Source: Atrichornis clamosus
Lineage: Eukaryota; Chordata; Aves; Passeriformes; Menuridae
DNA: 64,000 nt
Assembly (NCBI GenBank): GCA_013400975.1
Contig: WBMZ01011923.1
Location: 163,737-227,736, forward strand
Direction of reading: 5' to 3'
Translations under genes and position numbers: made by a program
Shown here: positions 1 through 13,574 of the stretch, one piece after another
How the letters are laid out: each line of letters begins with the position of its first letter
Numbering within the stretch: the stretch's first letter is position 1
The notes under the pieces: generated by a model
Seen by the model: the letters and a program-made list of their open reading frames with translations, nothing else
Database searches by the model: none
Told to the model about the DNA's origin: nothing

Positions 1-3000
1 CATGGAGAGCTGTGAGACAGCAAAAGTCAGTCCACAAGAAAATGTGCAACACGGTTTAGAGACAGTCTGCAGTTACAGAGATCAAACCTTGAAAAGCCAA
101 GGATCACATAACATGTCTGCATTGTGTATTCATTCTCTTCATCTGGAAGAAGGAAAAGTTTAATAACTGAAAGCTAGACTTGGGAATCCAATCCATCCAG
201 ATACTACAGAGAGAGAAGACTGTGGAATATCAATGCACTTTGAAATCATTATCCTGGTAGACCCTGGTGTATTTGTGATGATTTGCAAGTAACCTGACAG
301 TGCATGAAATAATTGTCTTTGTAGATATGAAACAACATTGACATCGACTTTGAAATTTAAATGAAAGAAACAAAGTAGAGTTCTTTTAGATGCATAACCG
401 TGGTGCATTGACTTACTTTTTCTTTATAATAGGTTAATTACTTGAACAGGTATTAGTTAAATAGGTTTCTGGTTTATTATAAAACAGAAACAACCATGTA
501 AGGATCCATGTTCTTGAACAGTCACAATATATTGCTTCCCACCCTGATATAAATCCAACCTGAATCAAAGAGATTTAATTGTTTGGGAGTAAATAATTGT
601 TATTCAGGAAATGCTTTGTTTGGCCTGTCCTGTTGCCACTGTGAAATGCAGAGCACAAAGCAAATAGCACTATAGTCTCATTTGTTTGTGTGCTGTGCGT
701 GGTACATACAGCAAATGCACAAGCAGCAGCTTTGGTGCAGTTAGGAAGCTGCCCTGGTGTCCAGTGTCTCTAATGCAACTTTTTCGCCACAAATGGTTGT
801 ATTTGAGCAGAAACTTTCACTGTACAGTTCTGTCCTTTTCAGCATCTCAGGTTTGTTGTTGTGTGGCATCTGCAGATAAGTAGGGAGTTATTCAATATTA
901 ATAGGTTTATCAGTGTGTTTATTAAAGACAGTTCCCTAGTATATGATAAAATCTTTATTTGAAGCTATGAAAAACTGATAGAATTTGACGATCCGGCATT
1001 TGGTACAAAAACATTTTACATTTTCAACAAAGACCATTGCTGCCCTAATTACAAACTGTTACACTCTAAATAGTGGAATTTAATCTTGTCTAGTCTCAAA
1101 ATCAGCATTTGCTTTATCAGTCTTACGAGGTGGTGTTTGTTGGGAGGGCATTCAATTTCATGCCATTTTAAGCAATTTCACTGGCAAAGCACATTGATTG
1201 ACAATGTATTTAGATGGAAACTGGAAATTCTCAGTAAAAATTTCTTAAGATCTCATTTGAATTAGCATATAGTTCTCTGTGGGACATGAGTCTGTGTGTA
1301 ATCCAACACCTTTCTGTAGCAGCATCCTTCAACAGTCTCCTCCAGATTTCTTTGTGGAAGAATATTGGGTTTAGTTTTACATTCAGCACCCAAGTTCCCC
1401 ATTCAATAATGGAAGTAAACTCATAGTGTAAAATACACAGAATTGAGAATGTCCAGGCAAACCCATCTGCCAGGTGGGCTCTAGGTGTCAGCCAGAGCTA
1501 ATGAGCAATGCATTGTGTTGTGAGTGGCTTAAAAGTTATTTTTTCCATAAGTCAACACAACAATGCCACAGTTGGTGTCATTTTTGGTGGTGGGGGAGGA
1601 CCAGTTGGATTGCTCTCTGTGGCTTTGCCAGGGTCAAGGTGTGTTCAGAATCCAAAGTGCACTCGGAAAAACATGTTTAGGTCCTGACAGCAGTATGTGT
1701 GTGAGCATGTGTGCAATGAAAAAACTGGTCTCTTCTGCTATAAAATGTGGTGGGTTCCCACTGGAGGAGTGTGCTCTGGTAGGAGGTTGAGTGGTACAGA
1801 GAGACTTTTCTCACATGATCCCAAACTTCCAGGTGATATGCACGCTTTCCTTTTGTTCTTAAAACCACTCAACCACAGCTGTGGCCAGGTGCTGACAGCT
1901 GGTATTGTCCACAGTGCAGATGTGAGGAGTGCATGTGAGCTGTGGAGGAGGATTTGCTTACCAGGATTTCTTACTTTCCCTCCCTTCCTTTTTTTTTCTT
2001 TCCCCACCTGCAACACAAGGGAATAAATCAACAATAAGTGAGAAAATATTGCTTTGGGTTTATTGTTTAATTCCTTCAGTACCTGATTTCTGGAGAACAT
2101 AGATTGAGTTTAAAGCAGTCTCTAAGCAACAATTTGGCTGTAATTCATGCTTCCTTTTCTTACCAAGACACAGGAAGCCCTCGGTCTTCACAGAGATGAG
2201 TCTTTCTGAGGTTGAAAATATATCCTCATTGCTCTTAACTGTGCTCGGGATGTTTTGTCACGCTGGACAACAGTCACGTCTTGGTAATGGCAACCTGACT
2301 TCCAGAAGTATCACATTTACCCAGAAGTCTGTCTTTTTCACCAGTTTTTTCAGAAGTTGTTAACATGAGGGCAGTATCCAGCTGCCACTGAGAATCTGGC
2401 TATTTCTTGTAAGTGCCTCCATGGGAAATAAAATATTTTCAAAATCTACCTCCAGTCTGTGCTTGATGAGCAGGCTGAACATACAACTCCAGGTTGCTGT
2501 TCAGGCATCTCATTCTGTGTCTTACTGCAGAAATCAATGAAATCAGGCGAGGTAGGAATGCAGCTGGTAATTTGTGCTAGCCAGTCTTTTTAGCTCGCTG
2601 GACTTGATGAAAGCACTATCTCAATTTGGTAATATGAACAGTTAAGCCTAGTTTCATTACTGCTTGCACAGACTTCTGTGTGAAAGAGGTCAGAAAAAAG
2701 CTGGAATTGTAACTACAAACCAGAAAAGGAAAGGAAGTCAGAGCAGGAAATGGGCATGTCGTGTCCCATAATTTGCCAGCACTTCTTAGTCCTCCATTGT
2801 TGTAAACTTCATATTCTATTTCTGTTTATCCATCCTTTTCTCCAAGGCTGCAAACTCAGAATAGCTTTGCTTGTGCTATCCCCATCTGTCCCAGCTGTGT
2901 GCTATTTCAGAGGGGATGATGCCATTTGCAGCATGCTGCCATACTATGTAACTTCTGCAAATATCCACCAAAGCCTGTGGGGGCAACACCAGAATTTACT

Positions 3001-3779
3001 ACCCTGGTGTCCTCACTCAGCTCTCCAGGAGTTGAAGGTTAATGCACTAATTTATGGTATCAGTCTACCTTCTGCTGTGGTACTGTTTCAAAGTGCCTTC
3101 TGCATTTCAGGAAGTGTCTTGAGTTCAGTACATTTAAATCACTTTTATATGATTTTAAGTTCAGTAAGGTAAATTTGTTGCCAGTATAAAATGTCTTCAA
3201 GTATTTGGGGAAGAAGTGTTGATTTGAGCTGGTGTTCATTATGGGAAGACTAATGGGGCCACTGATCCCATTAATTTTTTATTGACCCTTAACTCCCTAT
3301 AATGGGTCAGGCATCCTACTTTAGCTTCAGGACAAGTTTACCCAGTGAACAAATTCTCATCCTGATGTATAATATCTTTCTTTAGAAAAGTTCCATTCAT
3401 CTTTAGTGTCTGATTCTAATAATCTCTACTTTATATCCAGTCCTACATATGTGTAAGTTGTGTAACATGCCTCTACAGCTCAACTTGGGCAGGATCCCAT
3501 AGCACATCCCGGGGCATAGGTACATGCCCAATACTGTAATACAATTGTCAAGAGATCTGTGTTTGTGGAGTCATAGATAATATCTTTTTCCAACTTAATT
3601 CATCTTGGGTTGTAGCTTTCCTAGTTCATCATATAGAGACATATATGAAATGTTCTGCAGAGTACCTCAAAACAGCCCAGCCTGTCTCTGGAAGGACAGA
3701 CCTAGGGGAAGTTACCATTTCCCTAAAAATGCTTGTGTTGTGGAGGCGCCAAAATGCAAAGTCAGTCAGTAACATGCAT
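1..3779. other. Non-coding DNA, no gene recognised
   Basis: AT-leaning unique sequence with stop codons in all frames at short intervals. The open frames are short, lack similarity to families I know and show no splice-site context. I recognise no repeat family here. It may be intergenic DNA, or an intron of a gene lying to the left. In human the neighbour on the 3' side of CHST1 is SYT13, but nothing of SYT13 is visible. Confidence 0.6.
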
Positions 3780-4838
3780 GGAGATTCAACTTGTTTGCAC
3801 CACTCGGTGGAAAAGGAATTGGCTGGATGGACACACTCAAAGAGTTACTGTCAACAGCTCGATGTCCAAGTGGAGACCAGTGATGAGTGGTGTTCCTCAG
3901 GGGTTGGCACTGGGACCGGTGCTGTTGAACACCTTTGTCAGTGACATGGACAGTGGGACTGAGCACCCTCAGCAAGGCTGGTGCCAACACCAAGTGTGTG
4001 GTGTGGTCAACACACTGGAGGGAAGGGATGACATCCACAGGNNNNNNNNNNNNNNNNNNNNNNNNNNNNNNNNNNNNNNNNNNNNNNNNNNNNNNNNNNN
4101 NNNNNNNNNNNNNNNNNNNNNNNNNAGTGCAAGGTATCTGGGTCAGGGCAATCCCATGTACAAACAGAGATTGGGCAAAGAATGGATTGAGAGCAGCCCT
4201 GAGGAGAATGACAGGGAGTGGTTGGTGGCTGAGAAGCTCAACATGACCTGATAATGTGCTCCTGCAGCCCAGAAAGCCAAATGTGTCCTGGGCTGCACCA
4301 GAAGAAATGTGGGCAGCAGATACTCCATTTTCATGAGACCCCAATCTGAAGTATTGAGTCCAGCTCTGAGGTCTCCAATATAAGAAGGACGTGGACTTGT
4401 TGGATTGAGTCCAGAGGAGAGCGAGGAAGATGATCAGAGGGCTGGAGCACCTCTCTGAAGACAGGCTGAAAGAGCTGGGGCTGTTCAGCCTGGAGAAGAG
4501 AAGGCTTCAGGGAGATTTTATTGCAGCCTTCCAGCACCTCAAAGGGGCTGCATACAAACTGGAGAGGGACTTCTGATGAGGGCACACAGTGACAGGACAA
4601 GGGGGAATGGCTTAAAACTGAAAGAGAGTAGGTTTAGATTAGATGTTAGGAAGAAACTGGAACAGGTTGCTCAGAGAAGTTGTGGATGCCCCATCACTGG
4701 AAGTGTTCAAGGCAAGACTGGGTGGGGCTTTGAGCAACCTGGTCTAGTAGAAGGTGTCCCTGCCCAGGGGGTTCAGATCTAGATACTCTTTAAAGTCCCT
4801 TCCAACCCAAACCATTCTACGATTCTGTGATTCTATAG
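3780..4838 (+). mobile_element. CR1 LINE, 5'-truncated, 3' end present
   Basis: This is a copy of the avian non-LTR retrotransposon CR1. The frame beginning near 3733 reads WLDGHTQRVTVNSS and then SGVPQGLALGPVLLN, the conserved palm segment of the CR1 reverse transcriptase. After the gap come the usual CR1 3' stretches, such as gctgttcagcctggagaaga and gaggtttagattggat-like sequence near 4628-4650. The copy ends in three imperfect 8-base repeats (attctacg, attctgtg, attctata) at 4813-4836, the typical CR1 3' tail. Frames are broken, so it is a dead copy. The left boundary is uncertain by about 100 bases, because CR1 leaves no regular target duplication. Part of the interior is unsequenced. 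Confidence 0.93.
4042..4125. other. Assembly gap (84 Ns)
   Basis: A run of N characters inside the CR1 copy. It falls between the reverse-transcriptase palm segment and the distal part of ORF2. The true length of the missing piece is unknown. Confidence 1.
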
Positions 4839-6759
4839 GTATTATCATAATAATAGAATTGCTTGGTTTTCAGTAATGCCTTTTTTCACTTTTTTGCTTT
4901 CTCTGTCCTCCTGAAACAAAGAGAGCCTGCATGCCTTCCCTTATGAGAGAAGTCAGGAAGGACCTCTTCTGACAACTGAGAAGAACGGTGGATGCTGCAA
5001 CAGTGCTGTGTGAGTCAGGGTGACTTTTTGTCAGGTGTCCGTTGTCTCTGACACCTGCTGCATTGCAAGCGGCTTTTCAGTCTGGCCTCCCTGGTTGTCA
5101 GCCTGGCAGCCAGCGCTCTACTGAAGAAGTGCTTCTCTGTGTCTGGCTATAGCATTCCCAACCCAGGATGCAGTGTTTTGTCTCCACCACATCGGAGACA
5201 CTAACAAAATTTGGAGGGAAGGAAGGAGTGAGTGAAGTTTCTTCTTAAAGCTTTATGACAATTTGACATTAATCTCCAGAAAAACTTGCCTTTCTTTGAA
5301 AATTTGTGAGTCTTCAGGAACCAGTCAGTGTAAGGCAGTGAGCTGGTCCAGGGTGGGAACTTGAACGGTCTCCTCTCCTGCTTCTCTGAAAGCACAGTAG
5401 GTTTCCTGTACCATCCTGCCTAGGGCTGAGGTGCAGTCCTACAAATGCACGTTCAATATGACAACCAAGCTACTGCATACCACCTCACCTCCCTGGTTTG
5501 TAAATGAAAGCAAAGGGTGCCTTCGTTCACATTTCCCCGTGTATTTGGAACCCCCTTAACAGGCATTCTGTGCATACCATCTGTGCACCCTACGAGTGTG
5601 CTGTGTCCCCCGATGCTCTCTCATCTGCACGGCCTGAAGGCAGGCAGCACAGTGCTTGTGTTCAACAGCTCATGCTGGCTTCTGTGCTCGGTGGTTTGTT
5701 CAATTGCTGCTGTCCTGTCACGCAAGGTGCCTTCTGCCTTGACTTTCTTCTTATCAGACTGGAATGTTACCTGCTGAGGGGAACATGACCATCCTCATCT
5801 GGCTGTTGGGTCTGGTCTTTTGCAGTGCTGTTATACTTCTAATGGCCCAGAATTTCTTATACATTCTTTTTCTAATAAATTGGTCTTGTTAGTTCATGTT
5901 TTCTAGTCGACCTTTTTTATTAAGGAATGTTACTTATATACAAACATACAGTAAAAATGTAAGAAATATGTACCTTGCTGAAAGCATACTGACTGCAGCC
6001 TAAAAGGCTTTTTTTAAGCCTCTATTTTAGTTTCTGAATGCTTTTTATCTCTTGAACTACAGAGAACAACTTCCTCCACTTTGAGGAAGTTCTGTAATTT
6101 AACTTCTCGTTTTCAACGTCCTCCTGTGTCTTTTATCTCATGTCTCAGAATTTTAAAGAATTTCATTAGCCACTTTAAGGATATTGCTTTAGCTCGAATC
6201 TGCTTTACTCTCTAAAGCCTTTTGAAAAATCTTTTAAAGCCTAGTATTTTTTTATCATGTCTCTTATAAGGGCTGTATTTCACACTTGAACCAAAACTAC
6301 TAGTCTTGCTTAAGTCTACATCTTCCCTATAACGCTTGGAATTAAAAGCATTTGCAGGGTTTCCAGGTTCCAACCAGGTCTCATTTCTGAGGACCTTCCC
6401 AGCTCCTTCACTCCTAGCCGTAGGTCTGGACCTTCCTCTCTCACCCATGTTCTCCAGGGAGCTCTTGCTGTGCACCCCATGCCATTATCTCTTTGGAGTC
6501 TGAGCAAAAAGGAGAAGATGGTCCAAGCTGGGGTCTTGTTCTTCACGTTGTCTGAGTTTGTTCTGCGTCTTCACTAGGATCTCTACCTCCAAAGCATGTG
6601 CAGTTACAGGACCAAATTTCCAGGTGTCTTTATTCTAAATTTATGATCTTGTATTCCTGTGTAACCTCTTGGAACAGCTCATCTTCTCCAGAAGTTCTGC
6701 TTTTACCAATACTGCTTGGCTGCAGATTAATAATGATCTTCTAGTCATCATGCTTCTTA

Positions 6760-6830
6760 TTAAATATTTATATTGTGGTAGCACATAAAGGCTGTAATTG
6801 GGGTCTAATTGTGCTGATTTATTCAGACCA
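6760..6830 (+). repeat. Possible ancient amniote interspersed repeat scrap
   Basis: The segment attgtggtagcacataaagg and the following ggggtctaattgtgct resemble a degenerate repeat I have seen often in turtle, crocodile and bird sequence. Only about 60 bases match, so the family name and boundaries are open. Confidence 0.3.
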
Positions 6831-9381
6831 GTTCCGAGACCTTTGGTGCTACTAACTCTGCAGCGTGCAACCCTCCTATGTGTCCTTGTCCTTCACTGTC
6901 ATTTTCCTTGGTCAGGTCAGCACATGAAACAGATCCCTGATTCCCTGGTGTGGGAACTGAACAGCCAAAAACTGCAGTGTGCTGACAGCTCTTTGCACTT
7001 GTTCTCTCTTCATTCTTCCTTTGATTTATTCTTGGAGTTTTCTAAAAGAAGGGGACAGGGCAGCCTGTCTTCCGAATTCCCCTGCAAATTTTTGCCTTCG
7101 TCAGTGTGTCTTTTCTATGTCTGTTGATTGTAAAGATCATGAGGCAGCCCAGGTGAGCAACTGCCTTCTTCCCTCACACACATAATGCAAATTGCTTCTC
7201 AGCTCAAACTACATAGCTCAGCTGCTGCCTGTGCCTTATACATGTTGAAGAATCTTAATATCTTTCCTATTTCTTAAAAATTAATCTCCTTTAATCCTGG
7301 CAGCACTGTAAGGTTCCAAGATGTTTTACATTATGTGCAGGTAGGATTATGGTTTATTCGTTAGTAGAAGGGAAAGATTGATTTATTCTTCTTTCATTAC
7401 ATCCCTGGTAGTTTTTTCTTTGCTGAAATCCTAGTTGGTGCTTTTTTTTCTCTACTCAGCCTGACTCTGCCTGAAGGTGAAGGTATAACACTCAATACAG
7501 AAAGTAAATGCCACAAGTCCCATTGAAAGCAGCAAACTATCATTACTGTTTCTGTGACAGACGTGTAGTATTCTGAATCAAGCTGTGCAAGGTCATCTGC
7601 CCTTACACCATCCACTCTCCTGTTAGCCACTGTGTTATCATCTCCAGTTTTCATTGTTAGAATGGTTTCTCTGGTCTGGAAGGAAGAGAATTTTGGATCC
7701 AGAGCAAGACATAAGCTTGTCAATAAAGATTCCGTTCCTGCTTTAGAATTTCCTTAAACTCATAAGGTCCAGTTGTCAACACAAATCCATCATATCTTAG
7801 GCAGCAAATCACTCTAAGGCAAAGCAAAAGAAATTCTCAGCTTGAAGTGCCCCCAAACCCTTCTTACAGCGATAGGGGCACTGCAAGATGTGCTTCGCCT
7901 TGTCTCTCTGGGTGATTGAAAATGGAGCTTTGTTGACAACCCATAGACCAATTGTTTATTTTAAGAAAGTAGAACAGAATACATTGGTGTGTTACAGAGC
8001 AAAGTCATCTAGCAGAAGTAATGAAGGCAATTCTAAAATAACATAGTTTTCTTAACTTCAGGGGGTTTTTTTCTTCTTTTTCTTTTGTTTTCATAATAGC
8101 TGGAAGTCTTTATTAGAACTGTGCTGAAGGTTGGAATCTTTTGTTCATGTCCTCATGTCTTGTAAGCACTAGACAGCACAAAAGACAAGCGAGCCTTGAA
8201 GTAGCAGGTCGTTATAGGTTCAATGATTTCTTTTGCACAAGTACATACTCTGTTGTACAACTCTATTTCTGTATATCCAGGAGGCCTTTGTGGATAAAAA
8301 TCCTTAATCTCCCAGTCACAACTCAGTTAAGTCCTGTTTGTAGAATATGATTGCTAAGATCTGAGATGGGACCAAGGGTTTTAAGAATTGCTTGGGTTCT
8401 GCCTAAATTATAAAGTGGATGTAAAGTATTGGTGTAAGGAGAACACAGAACAGAATTGGATGCTTCACAATTTGAAAAAGGCACAAATAGGAAGCCTGGT
8501 ACAACACTGAAGATGTCCAGAATTTACATAATTAGTGTGGTGAGGAATTATGAACACTAGAAAAGAGGAAGCAGTACAAAAATAAACCTTTCAGCAGTTC
8601 AATCTGGAAAGTCTTCTGGCATGATTCAATGGCTGGTAATTAATAAACAAGGAACATCCATAGAAAGAAAGGAAATACGAAAAAAAATAAAACCACAAAA
8701 AGCAACAGCAAACAAACAGTGAATGAATTCAATAAATTATGAAAATTATATGGCCATGCAGAAGAGCATGGTGACAGACCCAGATGCCGGGGATGAGGAT
8801 TCTCCATCTAGAGGAGAACTCTCCGACGTAACCAATAACAGTGTGAAGATGGGATATACTAAGCTTAGAGCTGGTTAGAGATGGTCACAGAGGTCTCAGC
8901 AATTCTGAGTACGGCTTTATGCAGCGTGTGAAGTTCACAAAACCAGTCTGTGTAACACAGAAGCATCTGCAGAATGATGTGGACGTTGTGTCTGAGCAGG
9001 AGTATTTGTGGCCTGTGTGCTGGATGCCTACAAATAGGTCTGTGAGATGCTGTGGGTGACCAGAATGTTGTAAAACTCGGTTTCTGGTGTCCTGGTTTTA
9101 GCCTGACTCTGCTAGGATGCCCCACAAAGTCACTACTGGCACCAATGCCAGCCCAGCATTGGCGTTTACAAGGAATAGAGGCCAGTTACCTAAGTTGTAG
9201 CCACAAATATGAAAGATGGGGATCTCAGGCTCATAAGGGAAACTGGAGGAACATTCTTTTCCTTTCTGAAGAATTCCCATCAGTCAGGTATGAGGTAATT
9301 TTCTGTTCTGGCCATTATCAGGTTCGTGCCCTCCATACCTTACTCCTAAAGATTTTCACGCCAGCACTGTAAAGTTAAATA

Positions 9382-9413
9382 GTTCTGCTTTGTAACTGTT
9401 CTGCTTCGTAACT
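9382..9413. repeat. 16-base direct tandem duplication
   Basis: gttctgctttgtaact is followed at once by gttctgcttcgtaact, two adjacent units differing at one base. This looks like a simple local duplication with no evident function. Confidence 0.85.
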
Positions 9414-9879
9414 GTGAACATGGGCACTGTTCATCAAAACATGCTAAAATGCACAGAGTGCTTCTTCTGCCAATGGGTTTTATCCTTGTTATGCAGGAAT
9501 TGAAGACTGGATTGATCATTTGGTCCTCCATGTGGCTCTGGTGAGACTGCCAAGAGTGAGGCAGCCTATTAGCATCCACAGTATTTAGGTTTTTATTGTG
9601 AAGAGTTTTGCCTGACTAGGAACTGGTGTGAATAAATCAAATTCCAGCTAAAACAATGAAGTTTTATATCTTCCTTCTGATTCCTGAGCCATTCAGTTTC
9701 CCTTTTACAAATCATTTCAGATAAAGAATGTGTGAAGTTAGAAATGTACCGTGAGCTAAAGGGACCCAAGCAACAGGGGTGAGACAGTCATGCTACTGTG
9801 AACAGGCTGAATAGAAAGTGTGGCTTCTCACTATCCCCCAGTCTTTTGTAGCCTGCCACCTTCTCTCCCCTGTGTACAG

Positions 9880-10640
9880 TATCTGCCGTCTGTGTGAGTG
9901 TAATTTAGTGCTAATTAAGAAGTGAGTGGGAGCCATAAGCTCATTTCATTTAGAACCTGGAAATGGCCTCCTGGGAGCCCAGAGAGGGTACCGTCTGCTT
10001 TCTCGCCACAAAAGCTTCTCCACCTCACTGCCATAATTCCAACCACCAAGCTCCAGATCTCAAAATTCAATGCCAGCTCAGATTTACGGGGCATTAAGCG
10101 ACTGAATTAAATCCTCAGCATTCACTCGGCGTCAGCCTGACTGAGTAAAGGATTTCATGGGCTGGGGTGCTCTACAAGGCCATAATTTATAACATTATGC
10201 AGAAGCTGCTCCTCTGAGCTTTATTTTGGCTTGCCGCAATTTCTTTTTATTAAGGCCCCAATAGTATTCGTTGTTTTTCTGTTTGCTTTGATGTGGGAGT
10301 TTTAGATTAAATCTAAATAAATAAATGAGGTTTAAAATTAAATTAGGTTTTATTTGCATGAGTTGGGGAGTGAAGTGCATCTTTCTTTCACCATATAAAA
10401 CATAACAGACCCATTACCCATCACAGAGCCCTCAGTTGCTCCTGAAGAAAAATGACATTTCCCTCTGCGTAGAAAATACTTAAAAGTCCCAAGAATAGAT
10501 TTATAGGAATATTTTAACCTTTTCTTTGATCCTTGAAATGTCATTGTTCTGTAGGCTACATTGCAAAACGTGACCTTTTATAGGAACCGTGGGATGGATT
10601 TGATCTTTGGAAGACGTTTTAGAGATAATGCACTACACGG
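9880..10640. promoter_or_regulatory. Candidate conserved non-coding element (enhancer-like)
   Basis: The texture differs from the surroundings. There are several TAATTA and ATTAAAT homeodomain-type cores (for example gctaattaag near 9910 and attaaatctaaataaa near 10305). It also has balanced composition, isolated CpGs such as actcggcgtc near 10125, few simple repeats and no open frame. This is the look of deeply conserved developmental enhancers in vertebrate gene deserts. Conservation cannot be tested here, so this is a pattern judgement. The limits are approximate. Confidence 0.4.
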
Positions 10641-13574
10641 TGCAAAGAACGTTCACTCCTGAAAAAAGAGCTGAAAATGGTTTTGTCTGCAGATATTTGT
10701 TTGTGGTGTACCTGGAGGACAAAAGGATTGTTTATGATGAGGCTGATACTTAGGGACAACAGTGAAGGAAATAATAAGAGAACACAGCATCTTCTTTTGG
10801 TTTAATGTGCTACAGTTTTATTTTCATTACATTTAAAAGAAAAATTTTAAGTACCAGAAGTTGTTCACATGGGGGATGCTTGCAAATTGATGTGTCTGAA
10901 ATGTAACAATTTTTTATAAGCACTAGATCTTTGCTTTTCAGAATGCACTCTTGACTTCCTGACTGGCAAAACACAAAGCTGAGCAGTTCTGGGAGGAAAA
11001 GAACTGACCCTTTGCTTCAGATTTGTGTTTGCCCTGGTAGTGTCCTCTTTCATGGTTCTGTAGCCTGGCTCTCTTGAGCCCTTTCTGTAGTTATCCTCCC
11101 CACAGCATTGTCCATGCCATTCACAGTACCAGTTCCCTGACAGGAGATCTTGGCATGAAAACACGTGTTCCAGCGTTTTCACAATGACTGCCATAAGCTT
11201 GTGAGGGAAGGCAGATGCAAGTCTGTGGGATCACACTGTGAGTGCTGTCTTTTTGCTTTGCTGGTAACTCTTCCAAACCAGATCTTTCTGAAAGCTGTCA
11301 CAGCTATTATGACAAATATTGTCAGGTTGTACCTAATTCCGTAGTTCTTGCACGTGCAGAATTTTCATTGAAACCTGTTGTTGTTGGCAATATGTGTTCT
11401 GGGATTTCCCCAGAATATGAGAGATGTCAATTCTGTCCCAGCAGAGCTTGCAGTCCCAGCGAAGGGAAAACCTGTCCAGTAAGAATGCAGTAAGGAAGAT
11501 AGTGGGTGAGAAAACAAAGATCACAGGTTGGCACCCTGGTTGTTGTTTAACCAAGTTTAGGATGAAATAGGAGGCCAAAGCACCAAGTTAATTCTGAGGC
11601 CATACCAATATTAAGAGTTCCTGGCACTGGCTCTTTGGGCTGCTGAACTGCCTGACCCTGACTCTGAAGTCAGACATCCTGACTTTGGAGCTTGGGATGC
11701 GGACTTAAAGTCAAGAATTCATACACACCTTAAGAAGTCAGAATGCAGAAGACTGACGGGAAGGAAAGAGACACTGGCCTTGAGGGGACGAAGTTCTAGC
11801 TGGTAACAACCCTGTCTTGCAGAGACTGAGGACCGGGATGTGGCACAGACAGTCCTGGGGACCTTTCAGGGAGGCCATGGAGACCTGAACAACATTGTCT
11901 TCAGAGACACTGGGCGTGAAAGGATTTTATACATATCTAATGTGCCAGAAAAGAAAATTAGTGGCTAGGAGTCATTGGCCTTTTTCAGTGTGACATGACT
12001 ATTGGGAAGTGGTGGCTGGTGGCATTTTGAAGGTAGGAAGTGAAATAAGAAAAACAAAGCTCAATGGCAAATTGTATCAGGAAAATGATGCACATATATG
12101 TTAAGTAACAGTAATAGTCTCCTCACCTTGCTCAAATAATTGAGCTGTTACTCTGATGCTTTACACAAATGACTTTTTAAGGGTTGTCCCTCCACTGGGC
12201 AAGCAGGGTTCTGCATGCAACAGACCTGTCTGGTCTGTGTATCATGTTCGGTGTCTGTGTGCTGCCAAAGACACACTGGAAATCTCAAGTGCAACAGTAT
12301 ATGAATTTTTCTCTGATTCTGTGATAGTATTGGTGAAACACTTAAAGTGTAACACAGTCAACCCCAAAATGCTTTGAACAGCTGAGAAAAACTTGCAGAT
12401 GAACATGGAATGTTTCACTTGTAGGAAAAAGGTGATGATGTGTAAACTCTCTGTTGTCAAGTGAGTCGTCAGCAGTATTAATGTGATGTGTACCACGTCT
12501 AGCTGCATCATGCACCCTGTTAGAGGTCATGAGATTATCAGAAAATCGTTATAGCATGAATGTGTTTTATGCTTGGTGATTTGTACGATGCTGTGAGATC
12601 AAAAGAAAAGATTTTGTTGTCTAGGGAAGCAACCTAATCTGTGATAATCCAACCATGTAATAAATCATAAGAAATCCGCATCTAATAAGTCTCCAACAAC
12701 CAAAGGCAAACTTGCCCCCAGATGCATGGGTGTAGGATGTAGGGTTGTTTCCTTTGCCTTCCTCCTATATGTCACTTAACTATGGCTGCAGGATAGTGTA
12801 CTTACCTGTATTAAAGAGTGGGTGAGGGATAGGAAAGGCAGTATCAGATGTTTTTGATATCATCAGATGTCCTTGCCCTAAGAAAAAAACAATTCTAGAC
12901 ATTCAGTGAGACTGTACTTCTAAGTCATTATTTGAATACATGAGACACCATATTGCATTGTGAATTCAAGCCCTCTGCACCAGTGCTTAGGAAGCACCTC
13001 CAACTTAGTTCTCAGAAGTAATACTCAGTAGTGAAGTGTTACTGGGTTTGTCCTCTACACCTTGATGTGGGTGGAAGCACTGGACAGAATCCAGAACAGA
13101 AATGAAGAATTAAATTTCAAGTAGATAGTAATTCACTTTGTTGTTTTTCCTATTCCCCCAAAAGACTGCACAAAACAGACACTCCCAAGATCCAAGAAGG
13201 CAATGAAAGTCTGTGGTAGATCTCCTTCAGAATTACTGCACCTGTTTTTCTTCTCAATTGCGTAATCCAAATAATTGCCTTTGCTCTGTAATCCAGTGAA
13301 ATTGATTTATCCTGTTCTTAAATCTCTTTCAGTTGGCACTCCCAAGGTGATCTGCCATACTGGGCATGCCATTCCACAGGCCACAGTGAATCTGCCTGGA
13401 TCAGACTTGCCTTCAGAGGGAGATGTTTTTGAAACATTTAAGTGTTATTCTGTGTTTTCCACTCCACTGCTAGAGGAGATTTGGGGTGAATATTCCCCAA
13501 TATATCTCTCTAACTTCTAGCAATATACATTTTAGGCATTTTCTGAGCCAAATACACCATCTGAACCATAATGT
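10641..13574. other. Non-coding DNA, no gene recognised
   Basis: No frame with family similarity, no clear repeat and no CpG cluster. I see nothing that can be supported as a gene. Confidence 0.55.

Larger units (their letters stand above)
4839..9879. other. Non-coding DNA, no gene recognised
   Basis: No open frame of convincing length or family. Around 6768-6830 the text resembles an old interspersed repeat common in reptile and bird genomes (a stretch of the type attgtggtagcac followed by a ggggtctaattgtgct-like segment). I cannot name that family. A 16-base direct tandem duplication with one mismatch lies at 9382-9413. Confidence 0.55.

Noticed and set aside
3733..4251. 172-codon plus-strand ORF as a gene
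   Set aside because: It is a broken CR1 reverse-transcriptase fragment, partly made of Ns.
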